The notes under the pieces were generated by a model. The model had not been told where the DNA came from. It did not search any database and saw nothing but the letters and a program-made list of their open reading frames with translations. Of a stretch of 64,000 nucleotides of DNA, positions 1 through 8,683 are shown piece by piece. The translations under genes and the position numbers were made by a program. Position 1 is the stretch's first letter, and the number at the start of each line of letters is the position of its first letter. The stretch comes from Sphingomonas sp. IW22 (GTDB lineage Bacteria > Pseudomonadota > Alphaproteobacteria > Sphingomonadales > Sphingomonadaceae), in contig NZ_JBGGWB010000001.1 of NCBI RefSeq assembly GCF_041321155.1, positions 1 to 64,000 on the forward strand, in the 5' to 3' direction.

Positions 1-3
1 CAT

Positions 4-27
4 TTTGTAGCACCACTTTGTAGCACC
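4..27. repeat. 11-bp direct repeat downstream of tRNA-Ser
   Basis: TTTGTAGCACC occurs at 4-14 and again at 17-27, separated by two bases. The repeat sits 63 bp past the 3' end of the leftward tRNA-Ser gene and runs into the window edge, so its full extent is unknown. No function is assigned; tRNA 3' flanks are common integration sites, but no attachment-site duplication of the tRNA end is visible. Confidence 0.5.
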
Positions 28-89
28 GGGACGGTGGAAAGCGACGCTGTTTCAAAAAGTCGAGGAAAGACAATCGGTTAGGAAAGTCT

Positions 90-179
<90 letters not shown>

Positions 180-216
180 GCGGAAGCCGTCGCCCGGTTA
201 CGCTGGTCCGGCGCAT

Positions 217-238
217 TTGTGCAAGGGGTGTTGCACAA
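217..238. repeat. Perfect 8-bp inverted repeat between tRNA-Ser and the transglycosylase gene
   Basis: TTGTGCAA (217-224), a GGGGTG loop, then TTGCACAA (231-238). It lies in the divergent spacer that must hold the promoters of the leftward tRNA and the rightward transglycosylase gene, so it could be an operator or an RNA hairpin in the leader. There is no T-run to suggest a terminator. Confidence 0.45.
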
Positions 239-298
239 GGGGGGTTCAGACCGGAGGCGGTCTGTGGCACAGCTTGGCGAATGGCGGGATTTGGTGTG

Positions 299-1327
299 AT
301 GCGTAAGGCAGGAGCGGGATTGCTGGCTGCATGGCTGGCAGTCGGTCAGATTGGCACGGCGGTGGCACAGGAGGAGGCGAATTTTCGCGCCTATCTGGAC
401 CAGGTGCGTTCTCGCGCGGTTCAGGAGGGGGTGTCGGCGAATACGCTCGATTCGGTCCTGCCGGGCCTGACTGTCAATCAGCGCGTGATCGAGCTGGATC
501 GCGGGCAGCCGGGCGGATCGTCGAACCCCAATGCGATCCCTGCCTTTGCCCCATATCGCGCGCGACATGTCGATGCAGCGCGCATCAATCGCGGGCGGGC
601 AGCCTATCGCGCGAATCGTCAGCGCCTGACGCGGATTGAAGCCGAAACCGGCGTTCCTGAATCGGTGATGGTCGCCATCTGGGGCCATGAAACGAACTAT
701 GGGGGCTATACCGGCGATTTCGATCTGGCCCGGTCGCTGGCGACTTTGGCGTATGAGGGGCGGCGGCGTTCCTTGTTCGAGGGTGAGTTCATCGCTTTGT
801 TGAAGATGATGGACCAGGGCATCCCGCGCGCTCGATTGAAAGGAAGCTGGGCCGGGGCGACCGGCCATCCGCAGTTCCTGCCGTCGATCTATCTGAGGCT
901 GGCCCGTGACGGCGATGGCGACGGCAAGGCCGACATCTGGAACAGCGAGAGCGACGCACTGGCATCGATCGCGAATTATTTCGTGAACGCCGGGTGGCGC
1001 GCCGGTCAGCCATGGGGTGTGGCGGTCAATGTACCGGGTGGCTTCGACCGGACAGGCATGACCAACCGCACCGTTTCTCCCCGTTGCCCCCGTGTGTTCG
1101 AACGGCATAGTCAATGGCGCACGATGCGCGAATGGCGAGCGCTGGGGCTGGCGCCTCAATCCGGCAGCTGGCCCGGTGACGACGTTATGGCGACCTTGCT
1201 CGAACCCGATGGTCCTGGCCGCACAGCTTATCTGCTGACAGGCAATTACCGGGTCATCCTCGACTATAATTGCTCGAATTTCTATGCGCTTTCAGTTGGC
1301 CTGCTCGCCGACGCTGTCGCTAGCTGA
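299..1327 (+). CDS. Lytic murein transglycosylase, MltB/SLT_2 family
   Basis: Predicted periplasmic enzyme that cleaves the MurNAc-GlcNAc bond of peptidoglycan with formation of 1,6-anhydroMurNAc. Residues 1-24 form a signal peptide (hydrophobic AGLLAAWLAVG core, AVAQ cleavage site). The motif IWGHETNYGG at 128-136 carries the likely catalytic Glu131, and the downstream GSWAGATGHPQFLPS block is characteristic of the MltB fold. An in-frame ATG at 281 exists, but the start at 299 gives a clean signal peptide. The protein of 342 aa lacks a C-terminal peptidoglycan-binding repeat. It sits 79 bp before the carboxypeptidase gene, so both may serve wall turnover. Confidence 0.88.
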   Translation: MRKAGAGLLAAWLAVGQIGTAVAQEEANFRAYLDQVRSRAVQEGVSANTLDSVLPGLTVNQRVIELDRGQPGGSSNPNAIPAFAPYRARHVDAARINRGRAAYRANRQRLTRIEAETGVPESVMVAIWGHETNYGGYTGDFDLARSLATLAYEGRRRSLFEGEFIALLKMMDQGIPRARLKGSWAGATGHPQFLPSIYLRLARDGDGDGKADIWNSESDALASIANYFVNAGWRAGQPWGVAVNVPGGFDRTGMTNRTVSPRCPRVFERHSQWRTMREWRALGLAPQSGSWPGDDVMATLLEPDGPGRTAYLLTGNYRVILDYNCSNFYALSVGLLADAVAS

Positions 1328-1406
1328 ACGAAACTTCGGCCCTTTCCGGGCGGGTTAGTTTCAAGATATTCGTCGATCCCTCAAGCCACCGAGACAAAGC
1401 ACCTCC

Positions 1407-2573
1407 ATGAACCGCCTTCTCGCCATTTCTCCGATCGCCCTCGTCATTGCGGCACCTGCTGCGGCGCAGCGTCCGCCGTTCGACACGCCTGCACCGGTTG
1501 CATTTCTGGAGGATCTGTCGTCCGGGGCGGTGCTCTATGCCAAGGACGCCGACCGACGGATGCCTCCCGCGTCGATGGCGAAGATGATGACCACCTATGT
1601 CATTTTCGACATGATCCGGAAGGGCGAGGTAAAGCTCGACCAGAAGATCACCGTGCGGCCCGAAACGTGGCGCAAATGGCATGGGCCGCAGGCGGGTTCG
1701 ACCATGTTCCTGTCGCCAAACGAGCAGGTCAGCATCGAAAACCTGCTGTACGGTGTCGTTGTGTTGTCGGGTAACGATGCCTGCGTCGTGCTGGCCGAGG
1801 GCGTGGCCGGGACGGAGGAAGCGTTCGTCAACCTGATGAACCAGCGCGCCCGTTCCATCGGGCTGACCAACAGTAATTTCGGTAATTCGAATGGCTGGCC
1901 GGATGAGGGCCGCACTTATGTCACCGCGCGTGATCTGGCCAAGCTGGCCAAGGCGACGATCGAAGATTTCCCGCAGCTGTACAAGAAGTTCTACAGCCGC
2001 CGCGACTTCACCTGGGGCCAGACGATGGGCGGCAATGCCATCACCCAGGCAAATCGCGACCCGTTGTTGGGTCGGGTCGACGGCGCCGATGGCCTGAAGA
2101 CTGGCCATACCGAGGAAGCGGGCTATGGCTTTACCGGTTCAGCGGAGCAGAATGGTCGCCGTCTGGTGATGGTGATGGCGGGGCTGAACAGCTCGGGCCA
2201 GCGCGTGTCGGAGTCCGTGCGCTTTATGGAATGGGGCTTTCGCGCGTGGAAGGCCAAGCCCGTCGTCAAGAAAGGCAAGCGCGTCGAAACCGCCGACGTG
2301 CAGCTGGGCGACGCAGCGACGGTGGGGCTGGTGGCGCCGCGTGACCTGAACGTCACGGTGCCGTCCGGCAGTTCAGCCGCGATGACGGCGAAGGTGGTGT
2401 ATCAGGGACCGGTCAAGGCGCCGATCAAGCAGGGACAGCATATCGCCGATCTGGTGATCTCCAGCGCCGATACCGGCGAACAGCGTATGCCGCTGGTCGC
2501 TGAGACGGCGGTCGAGGAAGCTGGCTTTTTCGGCCGCGTCTGGGCTGGTCTGATGGGGCTGTTCGGCGCTTGA
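1407..2573 (+). CDS. dacF: D-alanyl-D-alanine carboxypeptidase (PBP5/6-type, S11 family)
   Basis: Low-molecular-weight penicillin-binding protein that trims the terminal D-Ala of peptidoglycan stem peptides in the periplasm. All three active-site motifs are visible: SMAK with nucleophile Ser56, SGN at 121-123 and KTG at 231-233. A signal peptide ends near AAPAAAQ (residue 21). The region after residue 265 matches the beta-rich PBP5 C-terminal domain, and the end GFFGRVWAGLMGLFGA resembles an amphipathic membrane-anchoring helix. Its TGA stop overlaps the TTG start of tmk. The family is certain; the exact paralogue name (dacC, dacD or dacF) is not. Confidence 0.93.
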   Translation: MNRLLAISPIALVIAAPAAAQRPPFDTPAPVAFLEDLSSGAVLYAKDADRRMPPASMAKMMTTYVIFDMIRKGEVKLDQKITVRPETWRKWHGPQAGSTMFLSPNEQVSIENLLYGVVVLSGNDACVVLAEGVAGTEEAFVNLMNQRARSIGLTNSNFGNSNGWPDEGRTYVTARDLAKLAKATIEDFPQLYKKFYSRRDFTWGQTMGGNAITQANRDPLLGRVDGADGLKTGHTEEAGYGFTGSAEQNGRRLVMVMAGLNSSGQRVSESVRFMEWGFRAWKAKPVVKKGKRVETADVQLGDAATVGLVAPRDLNVTVPSGSSAAMTAKVVYQGPVKAPIKQGQHIADLVISSADTGEQRMPLVAETAVEEAGFFGRVWAGLMGLFGA

Positions 2574-3196
2574 CGCCGGGGCGCTTCATCACGCTGGAAG
2601 GCGGGGAGGGCGTCGGCAAGTCGACCCAGGTGCGGCGGCTTGCCGAGGCGCTGGAGGCGCGTGGCCTGCACGTACTGGTCACCCGCGAACCGGGCGGCAG
2701 CGAGGGGGCGGAGGCGATCCGCAACCTGTTGATGCAGGGCGATGTTGCGCGCTGGAGTCCGCATGCCGAAGCGTTGCTGTTCGCCGCCGCTCGCGCGGAT
2801 CACGTCGACCGGCAGATCCGGCCCGCCATCGGTGCCGGGCATTGGGTGATCTGCGACCGCTTCATCGATTCCACTCGTGCCTATCAAGGAGCGCAGGGGA
2901 TCGACGATGCGGCGATCCTGGCGCTTCATGGCTTTGGGTCGCGCGGGTTGTTGCCAGACCGCACTTTTCTCCTCGAACTGCCCGCGGGGGAGGGGCGAGC
3001 GCGTGCCGCGCGTCGCGACCCTGCTGCCAACGACCGGTTCGAGGCGCGAGACAATGGCTTTCATGACGCCGTAGCCGCCGGTTTCGCGCGGATCGCCGAA
3101 GCCGAGCCGGTGCGTGTCCGCCGCATCGACGCATCCGGCACACCCGAAATCGTGACCGATGCGCTGGTTGAGGCGCTTTCCGACCTCCTGCCATGA
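2570..3196 (+). CDS. tmk: Thymidylate kinase
   Basis: Phosphorylates dTMP to dTDP with ATP in the cytoplasm. The P-loop GGEGVGKS is at residues 11-18, the DR-containing motif ICDRFIDSTRAYQG binds dTMP, and the length (208 aa) is normal. The start is TTG at 2570, overlapping the upstream stop (TTGA); no ATG gives a better N terminus, since the conserved FITLEGGEG block begins only six residues in. Its TGA overlaps the ATG of holB, so tmk and holB are translationally coupled, a common pairing in bacteria. Confidence 0.96.
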   Translation: MTPGRFITLEGGEGVGKSTQVRRLAEALEARGLHVLVTREPGGSEGAEAIRNLLMQGDVARWSPHAEALLFAAARADHVDRQIRPAIGAGHWVICDRFIDSTRAYQGAQGIDDAAILALHGFGSRGLLPDRTFLLELPAGEGRARAARRDPAANDRFEARDNGFHDAVAAGFARIAEAEPVRVRRIDASGTPEIVTDALVEALSDLLP

Positions 3197-4167
3197 CTGA
3201 ACTGGTCGGCAATGAAGCCGCCCGCGCCGCCTTTGCCCGTGCGGTGGTGGGCGGGGCGATCCACCATGCATGGCTGATTGCCGGCCCGGAGGGGGTCGGA
3301 AAAGGCAGCTTTGCGCGAGATGCGGCAGCGTTGCTGCTCGCCCGCGCCGTCGATCTGGCGCTCCCCGTTGACGCCCCCGTTCCCGCCGACAACCGTATCG
3401 CCCGGCTGTTGGCGAGCGGCGCGCATCCCGATTACCGGGAACTGGTCCGCTTGCCCAAGGATGCTGCCAAGCCTGACGAGGGGTTGGCGCGAAGCATCAC
3501 CATCGCTCAAGTCCGAACCCTGCAACCCATGTTCGCTACAAAGCCGGCGCTGTCGGACCGGCGCGTGGTCATCATCGACGCGATCGACGATTTGGAACGC
3601 AGCGGCAGCAACGCACTGCTGAAAAATTTGGAAGAGCCGCCAGCGGGAACGATCTTTCTGCTGGTCAGTCACGCGCCGGGACGCCTGTTGCCGACGATCC
3701 GCTCCCGCTGCCGGATGCTGCGGTTCTCGGCGTTGTCCGAGGCGGAAGTTTTGCGCGTGCTGCGCCAGCAGGTAGAGGATGCCTCCGAGGACGAACTGGC
3801 CGCGCTAGCGCGGGCAGGGGACGGGTCGCCGGGCCGAGCCATTGCCTTCGCCGGCCTCGATATGGACGACATTGAGCGAGAGTTGACGCAGATCGCTGAC
3901 AAGGGCGACCGCGACAATGCGATACGCAGCCGACTTGCCAAGGCCCTCGGGGCGCGGGGTGGTCAGGCGCGTTATGCCGCTTTTGTGGAGCGGGTGCCGT
4001 CCTTCATCGCCGAACGCGCGAAGACGGCGCAGGGTGAGCAGATCAGGACCGCGTTGGATGCCCATGCAGATGCGCGGCAGATTGGCGGCGTGGCAATCGG
4101 CCTTTCCCAGGATGTGTCGGGCACCGTGTTCGAGCTTTGCGGGGTTGTGGCGCGGCTTGCCCGGTAA
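3193..4167 (+). CDS. holB: DNA polymerase III delta' subunit
   Basis: Clamp-loader subunit of the replicative polymerase. The N-terminal AAA+ domain has a Walker-A-like GPEGVGKG (about 33-40), an acidic VVIIDAIDD Walker B region, and the SRC-type motif IRSRCRMLRF typical of clamp-loader subunits. The zinc-binding cysteines found in gamma-proteobacterial delta' are absent from the loop around 60-80, as in many alphaproteobacteria. Length is 324 aa. Starts by ATGA overlap with tmk. Confidence 0.93.
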   Translation: MTELVGNEAARAAFARAVVGGAIHHAWLIAGPEGVGKGSFARDAAALLLARAVDLALPVDAPVPADNRIARLLASGAHPDYRELVRLPKDAAKPDEGLARSITIAQVRTLQPMFATKPALSDRRVVIIDAIDDLERSGSNALLKNLEEPPAGTIFLLVSHAPGRLLPTIRSRCRMLRFSALSEAEVLRVLRQQVEDASEDELAALARAGDGSPGRAIAFAGLDMDDIERELTQIADKGDRDNAIRSRLAKALGARGGQARYAAFVERVPSFIAERAKTAQGEQIRTALDAHADARQIGGVAIGLSQDVSGTVFELCGVVARLAR

Positions 4168-4220
4168 CGGCGCCTCTGCACATGCTTGCCGCGCTGCGGC
4201 AGTCGCCCTAGAGCGGCGCC

Positions 4221-5777
4221 ATGGCTGAACCCTATTATCTTACCACCGCGATCCATTACCCGAACGGCCGGCCGCATATCGGCCACGCTTATGAGATGAT
4301 CGCCGCCGATGCGATGGCCCGTTTTCACCGTCAGGCCGGGCGCGATGTCCGCTTTCAGACGGGCACCGACGAACACGGTCTGAAGATGGCGCAGACAGCT
4401 CGCGATCGGGGCATGACGGCGCGGGAACTGGCTGACGAAATGTCAGGCCATTTTCACAAGATGGCGGATCGGCTTAACATTTCCTATGACCGCTTCATTC
4501 GCACGGTAGAGGCGGATCATTACCGCGCCAGCCAGTCTATCTGGGAAGCAATGGCGGCGGCGGGCGACCTTTATCTCGACCGCTACGAAGGCTGGTATTC
4601 GGTCCGCGACGAGGCCTTTTATGAAGAGAAGGAACTGACCGAGGGGGAGGGCGGACAAAAGCTATCGCCCCAAGGAACCCCCGTCCAGTGGACTGCCGAG
4701 GAAACCTGGTTCTTTCGCCTGTCGAAGTATCAGCAGCCTTTGCTCGATTTCTATGCCGCCAATCCAGGCTTCATCCGCCCTGAAAGCCGCCGGAACGAAG
4801 TGCTGCGCTTTGTCGAAGGCGGGCTGACGGACCTATCTGTATCGCGCACCAGTTTTGACTGGGGCGTGCCGGTGCCCGGCAGTCCGGGACACGTCATGTA
4901 TGTGTGGGTCGACGCGCTGACCAACTATCTGACGGGTGCCGGTTATCCCGACCAGGGCGACCTTTGGCGCTTCTGGCCGGCTGCTTGCCATGTGATCGGA
5001 AAGGACATTGTCCGATTCCACGCGGTTTACTGGCCAGCGTTCCTGATGTCCGCCAATCTCCCGCTGCCGCGCGAAGTGTTCGGCCACGGCTTCGTCCTGA
5101 ACAAAGGCGAGAAGATGTCGAAGTCGGTCGGCAATGTCGTCGACCCGATGGCGCTGGCCGACGCGTTCGGTGTGGACGCCCTGCGCTACTTTCTGTTGCG
5201 CGATATCAGCTGGGGACAGGACGGGAGCTATTCGCCGCGTGCGATTGCGACCCGCGCAAATGCCGATCTGTCGAACAGCTTCGGCAATCTCGCGCAGCGG
5301 ACCCTGAGCTTTATCGCCAAGAATCTCGAGGGCGCCCTGCCGGACGCTGGGCGCGCTGACCCCGCTGACGAAGCGCTGCTGAGCGCGGTTGCCGAAGCGA
5401 ACGCGGAGTTTTTGCGCCTGTTTGCTGAACAGTCGCTCAGCCAGGCGCTGGAAGCATGGATGCGCGGCGTGTTTGCCTGCAACCAGTATATCGACGTTCA
5501 GGCGCCTTGGGCGCTTCGCAAGACCGGCCCCGACCGGATGCACGCGGTGCTGGGCACATTGGTGCGGGCGATCCGGTTGCTGGCGATCACGATTCTGCCC
5601 ATCGTGCCGGCGTCGGCTGAAAAGCTGCTTGACTTGCTGGGCGTAGTTGACCGTAGCCATAGCGCGCTGGCCGACGGTGATTGGTATGCGAACCAGGTCG
5701 AGCAGGGCTTTCGCATTGCCACGCCGACCCCCATCTTTCCGCGTCTGGATATTCCTGAGGAGGAAAGCGACGCATGA
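4221..5777 (+). CDS. metG: Methionyl-tRNA synthetase
   Basis: Class I synthetase charging tRNA-Met and initiator tRNA. The HIGH motif is HIGH itself at 19-22, and KMSKS is at 298-302. The connective-peptide region around 130-170 lacks the CxxC zinc knuckles of E. coli MetRS, so this is the short zinc-free subtype; there is also no C-terminal tRNA-binding (EMAP-like) extension at 518 aa. The stop region overlaps the tatD start, giving the common metG-tatD-MBL hydrolase order. Confidence 0.97.
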   Translation: MAEPYYLTTAIHYPNGRPHIGHAYEMIAADAMARFHRQAGRDVRFQTGTDEHGLKMAQTARDRGMTARELADEMSGHFHKMADRLNISYDRFIRTVEADHYRASQSIWEAMAAAGDLYLDRYEGWYSVRDEAFYEEKELTEGEGGQKLSPQGTPVQWTAEETWFFRLSKYQQPLLDFYAANPGFIRPESRRNEVLRFVEGGLTDLSVSRTSFDWGVPVPGSPGHVMYVWVDALTNYLTGAGYPDQGDLWRFWPAACHVIGKDIVRFHAVYWPAFLMSANLPLPREVFGHGFVLNKGEKMSKSVGNVVDPMALADAFGVDALRYFLLRDISWGQDGSYSPRAIATRANADLSNSFGNLAQRTLSFIAKNLEGALPDAGRADPADEALLSAVAEANAEFLRLFAEQSLSQALEAWMRGVFACNQYIDVQAPWALRKTGPDRMHAVLGTLVRAIRLLAITILPIVPASAEKLLDLLGVVDRSHSALADGDWYANQVEQGFRIATPTPIFPRLDIPEEESDA

Positions 5778-6553
5778 TGCTTGCCGACAGCCATTGTCAC
5801 CTGAATTACAAGGGCTTGGTCGAAGATCAGGACAATGTGCTCGAACGCGCGCGGGCGCGTGGCGTGGCGGCAATGCTGAATATCTCGACACGACAGTGCG
5901 AATGGGATGACGTGATCGCCACGGCGGAGCGCAACGCGGATGTCTGGGCAAGTGTCGGCATTCACCCGCACGAAGCTGATGGCCACCCCGACATGGACGC
6001 TGCCACCCTGGTCGGCGCCGCCCACCATCCACGCGTGGTCGCGCTGGGAGAGTGCGGGCTGGATTATTATTACGATCATAGCGACCGCGCGCGCCAGGCG
6101 GTTCTATTCCGCGCACATTGTGAGGCGGCGCGCGAAACGGGCCTGCCAATTATCGTTCACACGCGCGATGCGGAGGACGATACAGCTGCGCTGATCGAGA
6201 ACGAGTTGGGGAAGGGTGCGTTCAGCGGGGTTATCCACTGCTTCACAGGGACCAAAGCTTTTGCTGAACAGATGCTTGCCTTGGGCTTTTACATCTCTAT
6301 CTCAGGGATCGTGACGTTCAAGAGCGCGCGGGATCTGCAGCAGGTAGCCGCTGATCTACCCACCGAGCGTTTGTTGATCGAGACCGACGCGCCGTTTTTG
6401 GCGCCCGTGCCGCACCGTGGAAAGGCCGGCGAGCCGGCCTTTGTAGCCGATACCTGCAACTTCCTGGCACAGCTTCGTGGCGAGGCGCCTGAAGAGCTGG
6501 CGCGAACTACTGCCGCCAATTTCCGGACGTTGTTTGCCGGGACGATGGCGTGA
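5774..6553 (+). CDS. TatD-family metal-dependent hydrolase (DNase)
   Basis: TIM-barrel metallohydrolase of the TatD/YcfH group. The metal-binding DSHCHL motif (His7, His9) opens the protein, followed by ALGECGLDYYYD with the bridging Glu, and ETDAPFLAP with the C-terminal Asp. Length 259 aa matches the family. Homologues have 3'-5' exonuclease activity on DNA or act in D-tyrosyl or quality-control roles, so the physiological substrate is open. Coupled to metG at the 5' end and to the GTG start of the next gene at the 3' end. Confidence 0.93.
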   Translation: MMLADSHCHLNYKGLVEDQDNVLERARARGVAAMLNISTRQCEWDDVIATAERNADVWASVGIHPHEADGHPDMDAATLVGAAHHPRVVALGECGLDYYYDHSDRARQAVLFRAHCEAARETGLPIIVHTRDAEDDTAALIENELGKGAFSGVIHCFTGTKAFAEQMLALGFYISISGIVTFKSARDLQQVAADLPTERLLIETDAPFLAPVPHRGKAGEPAFVADTCNFLAQLRGEAPEELARTTAANFRTLFAGTMA

Positions 6554-7314
6554 AGCTGAGGCTGCTCGGCTGCGGAACATCGTCCGGCGTACCGCGCATC
6601 GGCAATGATTGGGGCGCTTGCGACCCGGAAGAGCCGCGCAATCGCCGGACACGGTGCTCGGCTTTGATCGAGACCGATGCTGTCCGCATCCTGATCGATA
6701 CCGGCCCGGATATGGCTGGGCAGCTAAACGCTGCGAATGTTGCGACCGTCGACGCCGTCATCTGGACGCACGATCACGCAGATCACACGCATGGCATCGA
6801 CGATCTGCGGCAAGTTGCGCAGGCAGGCGGCAAGCCTGTCGATTGCTACGCGCGTTCAGCGACAGCGGCGGCGCTGGTTGCGCGGTTCGAATATGTATTC
6901 CGTGGCGGTCAAGGCTATCGACCCGTGGCCAACATGAACGTCCTGCCTGACGACATGGGCATTCGGGACGTGAGCATGTGGACCGTCGATCAGCCCCATG
7001 GAAGCATCACCAGCGCCGGCCTGAAGTTCACAAGCGCTGGTAAGACCATCGTCTATTCGACAGACTTTCATGATCTGACCTCTCAGATGATCGAGGCCTT
7101 TTCCGGTTGCGACATTTGGATCCTCGACGCTCTGCGCGATCGGCCGCACCCGTCGCATAACCACCTTGAACTGGCGCTGGCCCATATCGAGCGAGTGAAG
7201 CCCAAACGCGCGGTTTTGATTCACATGGACAATTCGCTGGACTACCACGTGCTCGCCGCGCGCCTGCCGGACGGCGTTGAACCCGGTTACGACGGTATGG
7301 AACTGATCCCGTGA
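6550..7314 (+). CDS. MBL-fold metallohydrolase (PhnP/YycJ-like)
   Basis: The metal-binding signature THDHADH is at 73-79, preceded by LLGCGTSSGVPRIG, which is the N-terminal glycine-rich signature of the PhnP-like branch; a further RAVLIHMDN contributes a late histidine. These enzymes are phosphodiesterases, often acting on cyclic phosphate substrates, but here there is no phn context, so the substrate is unknown. The GTG start at 6550 overlaps the tatD stop, and its TGA overlaps the GTG of the next gene. Length 254 aa. Confidence 0.9.
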   Translation: MKLRLLGCGTSSGVPRIGNDWGACDPEEPRNRRTRCSALIETDAVRILIDTGPDMAGQLNAANVATVDAVIWTHDHADHTHGIDDLRQVAQAGGKPVDCYARSATAAALVARFEYVFRGGQGYRPVANMNVLPDDMGIRDVSMWTVDQPHGSITSAGLKFTSAGKTIVYSTDFHDLTSQMIEAFSGCDIWILDALRDRPHPSHNHLELALAHIERVKPKRAVLIHMDNSLDYHVLAARLPDGVEPGYDGMELIP

Positions 7315-7901
7315 CCGGTGATGATGGCGTCCAAATGCTGTGGGCGGTTGGCGCGCTGGTTCTTGTCCTGAGCGCGCTTACCGCACGGCGATTGTCCTTC
7401 GGAACGATCGTTCGGTCCGTGCTTGGCTGGATTGTCATTGCTGCGATGCTGTTTCTGATCTTTAGCCATCGCGACGAATTGACACTGCTGGCCGAGCGCG
7501 CGGGGCTTGGCGGGCAGTCGGTCGTTGGTGAGACGGTCCGGATCCGGCAGTCGGCCGACGGTCACTTCTATGCAAATGCGCGCATAAACGGAGCAAGCGT
7601 GCGGATGCTGGTGGACAGCGGCGCGACGATAACGGCGGTGTCAGAACGCGCGGCGCGCGATGCCGGTATTCAACCGGCCGGCGGCTTTCCGATCCTGCTG
7701 ACGACCGCGAACGGACAGGTTAGCGCGCAGCGAGGTGTAGCCGAAACATTCGGCATCGGTGGCCTTGAGGTACGAGACCTGTCGATCGTTACATCGCCCA
7801 GCTTTGGCGAGACGAGCGTCGTGGGCATGAATTTCCTGTCAAAGTTGGGAAGCTGGCGAGTTGAGGGCACCACGTTGATCCTCGAGCCGAACAAGCGCTG
7901 A
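7311..7901 (+). CDS. Membrane-anchored retropepsin-like aspartic protease (clan AA, TIGR02281 type)
   Basis: Two hydrophobic segments (about 9-24 and 34-51) are followed by a single retropepsin-like domain with active-site LVDSGATITAVS (Asp102) and a late hydrophobic-hydrophobic-glycine element GMNFLSKLGSW, which is the usual organisation of bacterial single-domain aspartic proteases that dimerise. The domain is predicted to face the periplasm. Substrate unknown. GTG start overlaps the previous stop; 41 bp follow before mazG. Confidence 0.85.
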   Translation: MTGDDGVQMLWAVGALVLVLSALTARRLSFGTIVRSVLGWIVIAAMLFLIFSHRDELTLLAERAGLGGQSVVGETVRIRQSADGHFYANARINGASVRMLVDSGATITAVSERAARDAGIQPAGGFPILLTTANGQVSAQRGVAETFGIGGLEVRDLSIVTSPSFGETSVVGMNFLSKLGSWRVEGTTLILEPNKR

Positions 7902-7942
7902 CTTTACATAATGTAGATTATCGGACTGGCGCGGAGGGCATC

Positions 7943-8683
7943 TTGGTTGCACGTTTGATTGCCATCATGGCCCGGCTGCGGGATCCTCGAGACGGTTGCG
8001 AATGGGATGTCGCGCAGGATTTTCGATCCATCGCGCCCTACACCATCGAGGAAGCGTATGAAGTCGCAGACGCGTGTGAGCGCGGCGACATGGCAGAGCT
8101 GAAGGACGAACTGGGCGACCTGCTGCTTCAGGTCGTGTTTCACAGCCGCATGGCCGAGGAACGCCGCGCTTTCTCCTTCGACGATGTTGTGCAAGCAATT
8201 TCCGACAAGATGGAGCGTCGGCACCCGCATATCTTTGGCAACGCCGCTAACGGCGGCCATCATCTGTGGGAGACCATCAAGGCTGAAGAGCGCGCCGCAA
8301 AATCCGATCAAAGCGCATTGGCTGGCGTCGCACTCGCCCTGCCCGCGCTGATGCGCGCCGAAAAGCTTCAGAAGCGTGCCGCGCGGCAGGGCTTTGACTG
8401 GCCGGACGCCGACGGTCCGCGCGCGAAGATCGACGAGGAACTGGCTGAAGTTGAAACAGCGCCTAGCGCGGCTGCACGTGAAGAAGAGATCGGCGATTTG
8501 CTGTTTTCAGTTGTGAACTGGACGCGCCATTTAGGCGTGGATGCCGAGCTGGCGCTGCGTCATGCGAACGATAAGTTCGAGCGGCGCTTTCGCACGATGG
8601 AAAGCACTGCTGGAGACGCCTTTGCAACGATGGATCTCCGAACCAAAGAGGAACTTTGGAACCGCGCAAAGTCAGAGCGTTAG
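7943..8683 (+). CDS. mazG: Nucleoside triphosphate pyrophosphohydrolase MazG
   Basis: Hydrolyses (d)NTPs to NMP and PPi, a house-cleaning role. Two MazG domains are seen: the first with CEWDVAQDF and EEAYEVADA plus ELGDLLLQVVFH (Mg-binding acidic residues), the second with DEELAEVETA and EEEIGDLLFSVVNW. Length 246 aa is typical. The TTG start at 7943 is favoured by a GGAGGG element just upstream (7933-7938); an ATG at 7967 would remove part of the first helix. The stop overlaps the convergent hflX stop by four bases. Confidence 0.94.
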   Translation: MVARLIAIMARLRDPRDGCEWDVAQDFRSIAPYTIEEAYEVADACERGDMAELKDELGDLLLQVVFHSRMAEERRAFSFDDVVQAISDKMERRHPHIFGNAANGGHHLWETIKAEERAAKSDQSALAGVALALPALMRAEKLQKRAARQGFDWPDADGPRAKIDEELAEVETAPSAAAREEEIGDLLFSVVNWTRHLGVDAELALRHANDKFERRFRTMESTAGDAFATMDLRTKEELWNRAKSER

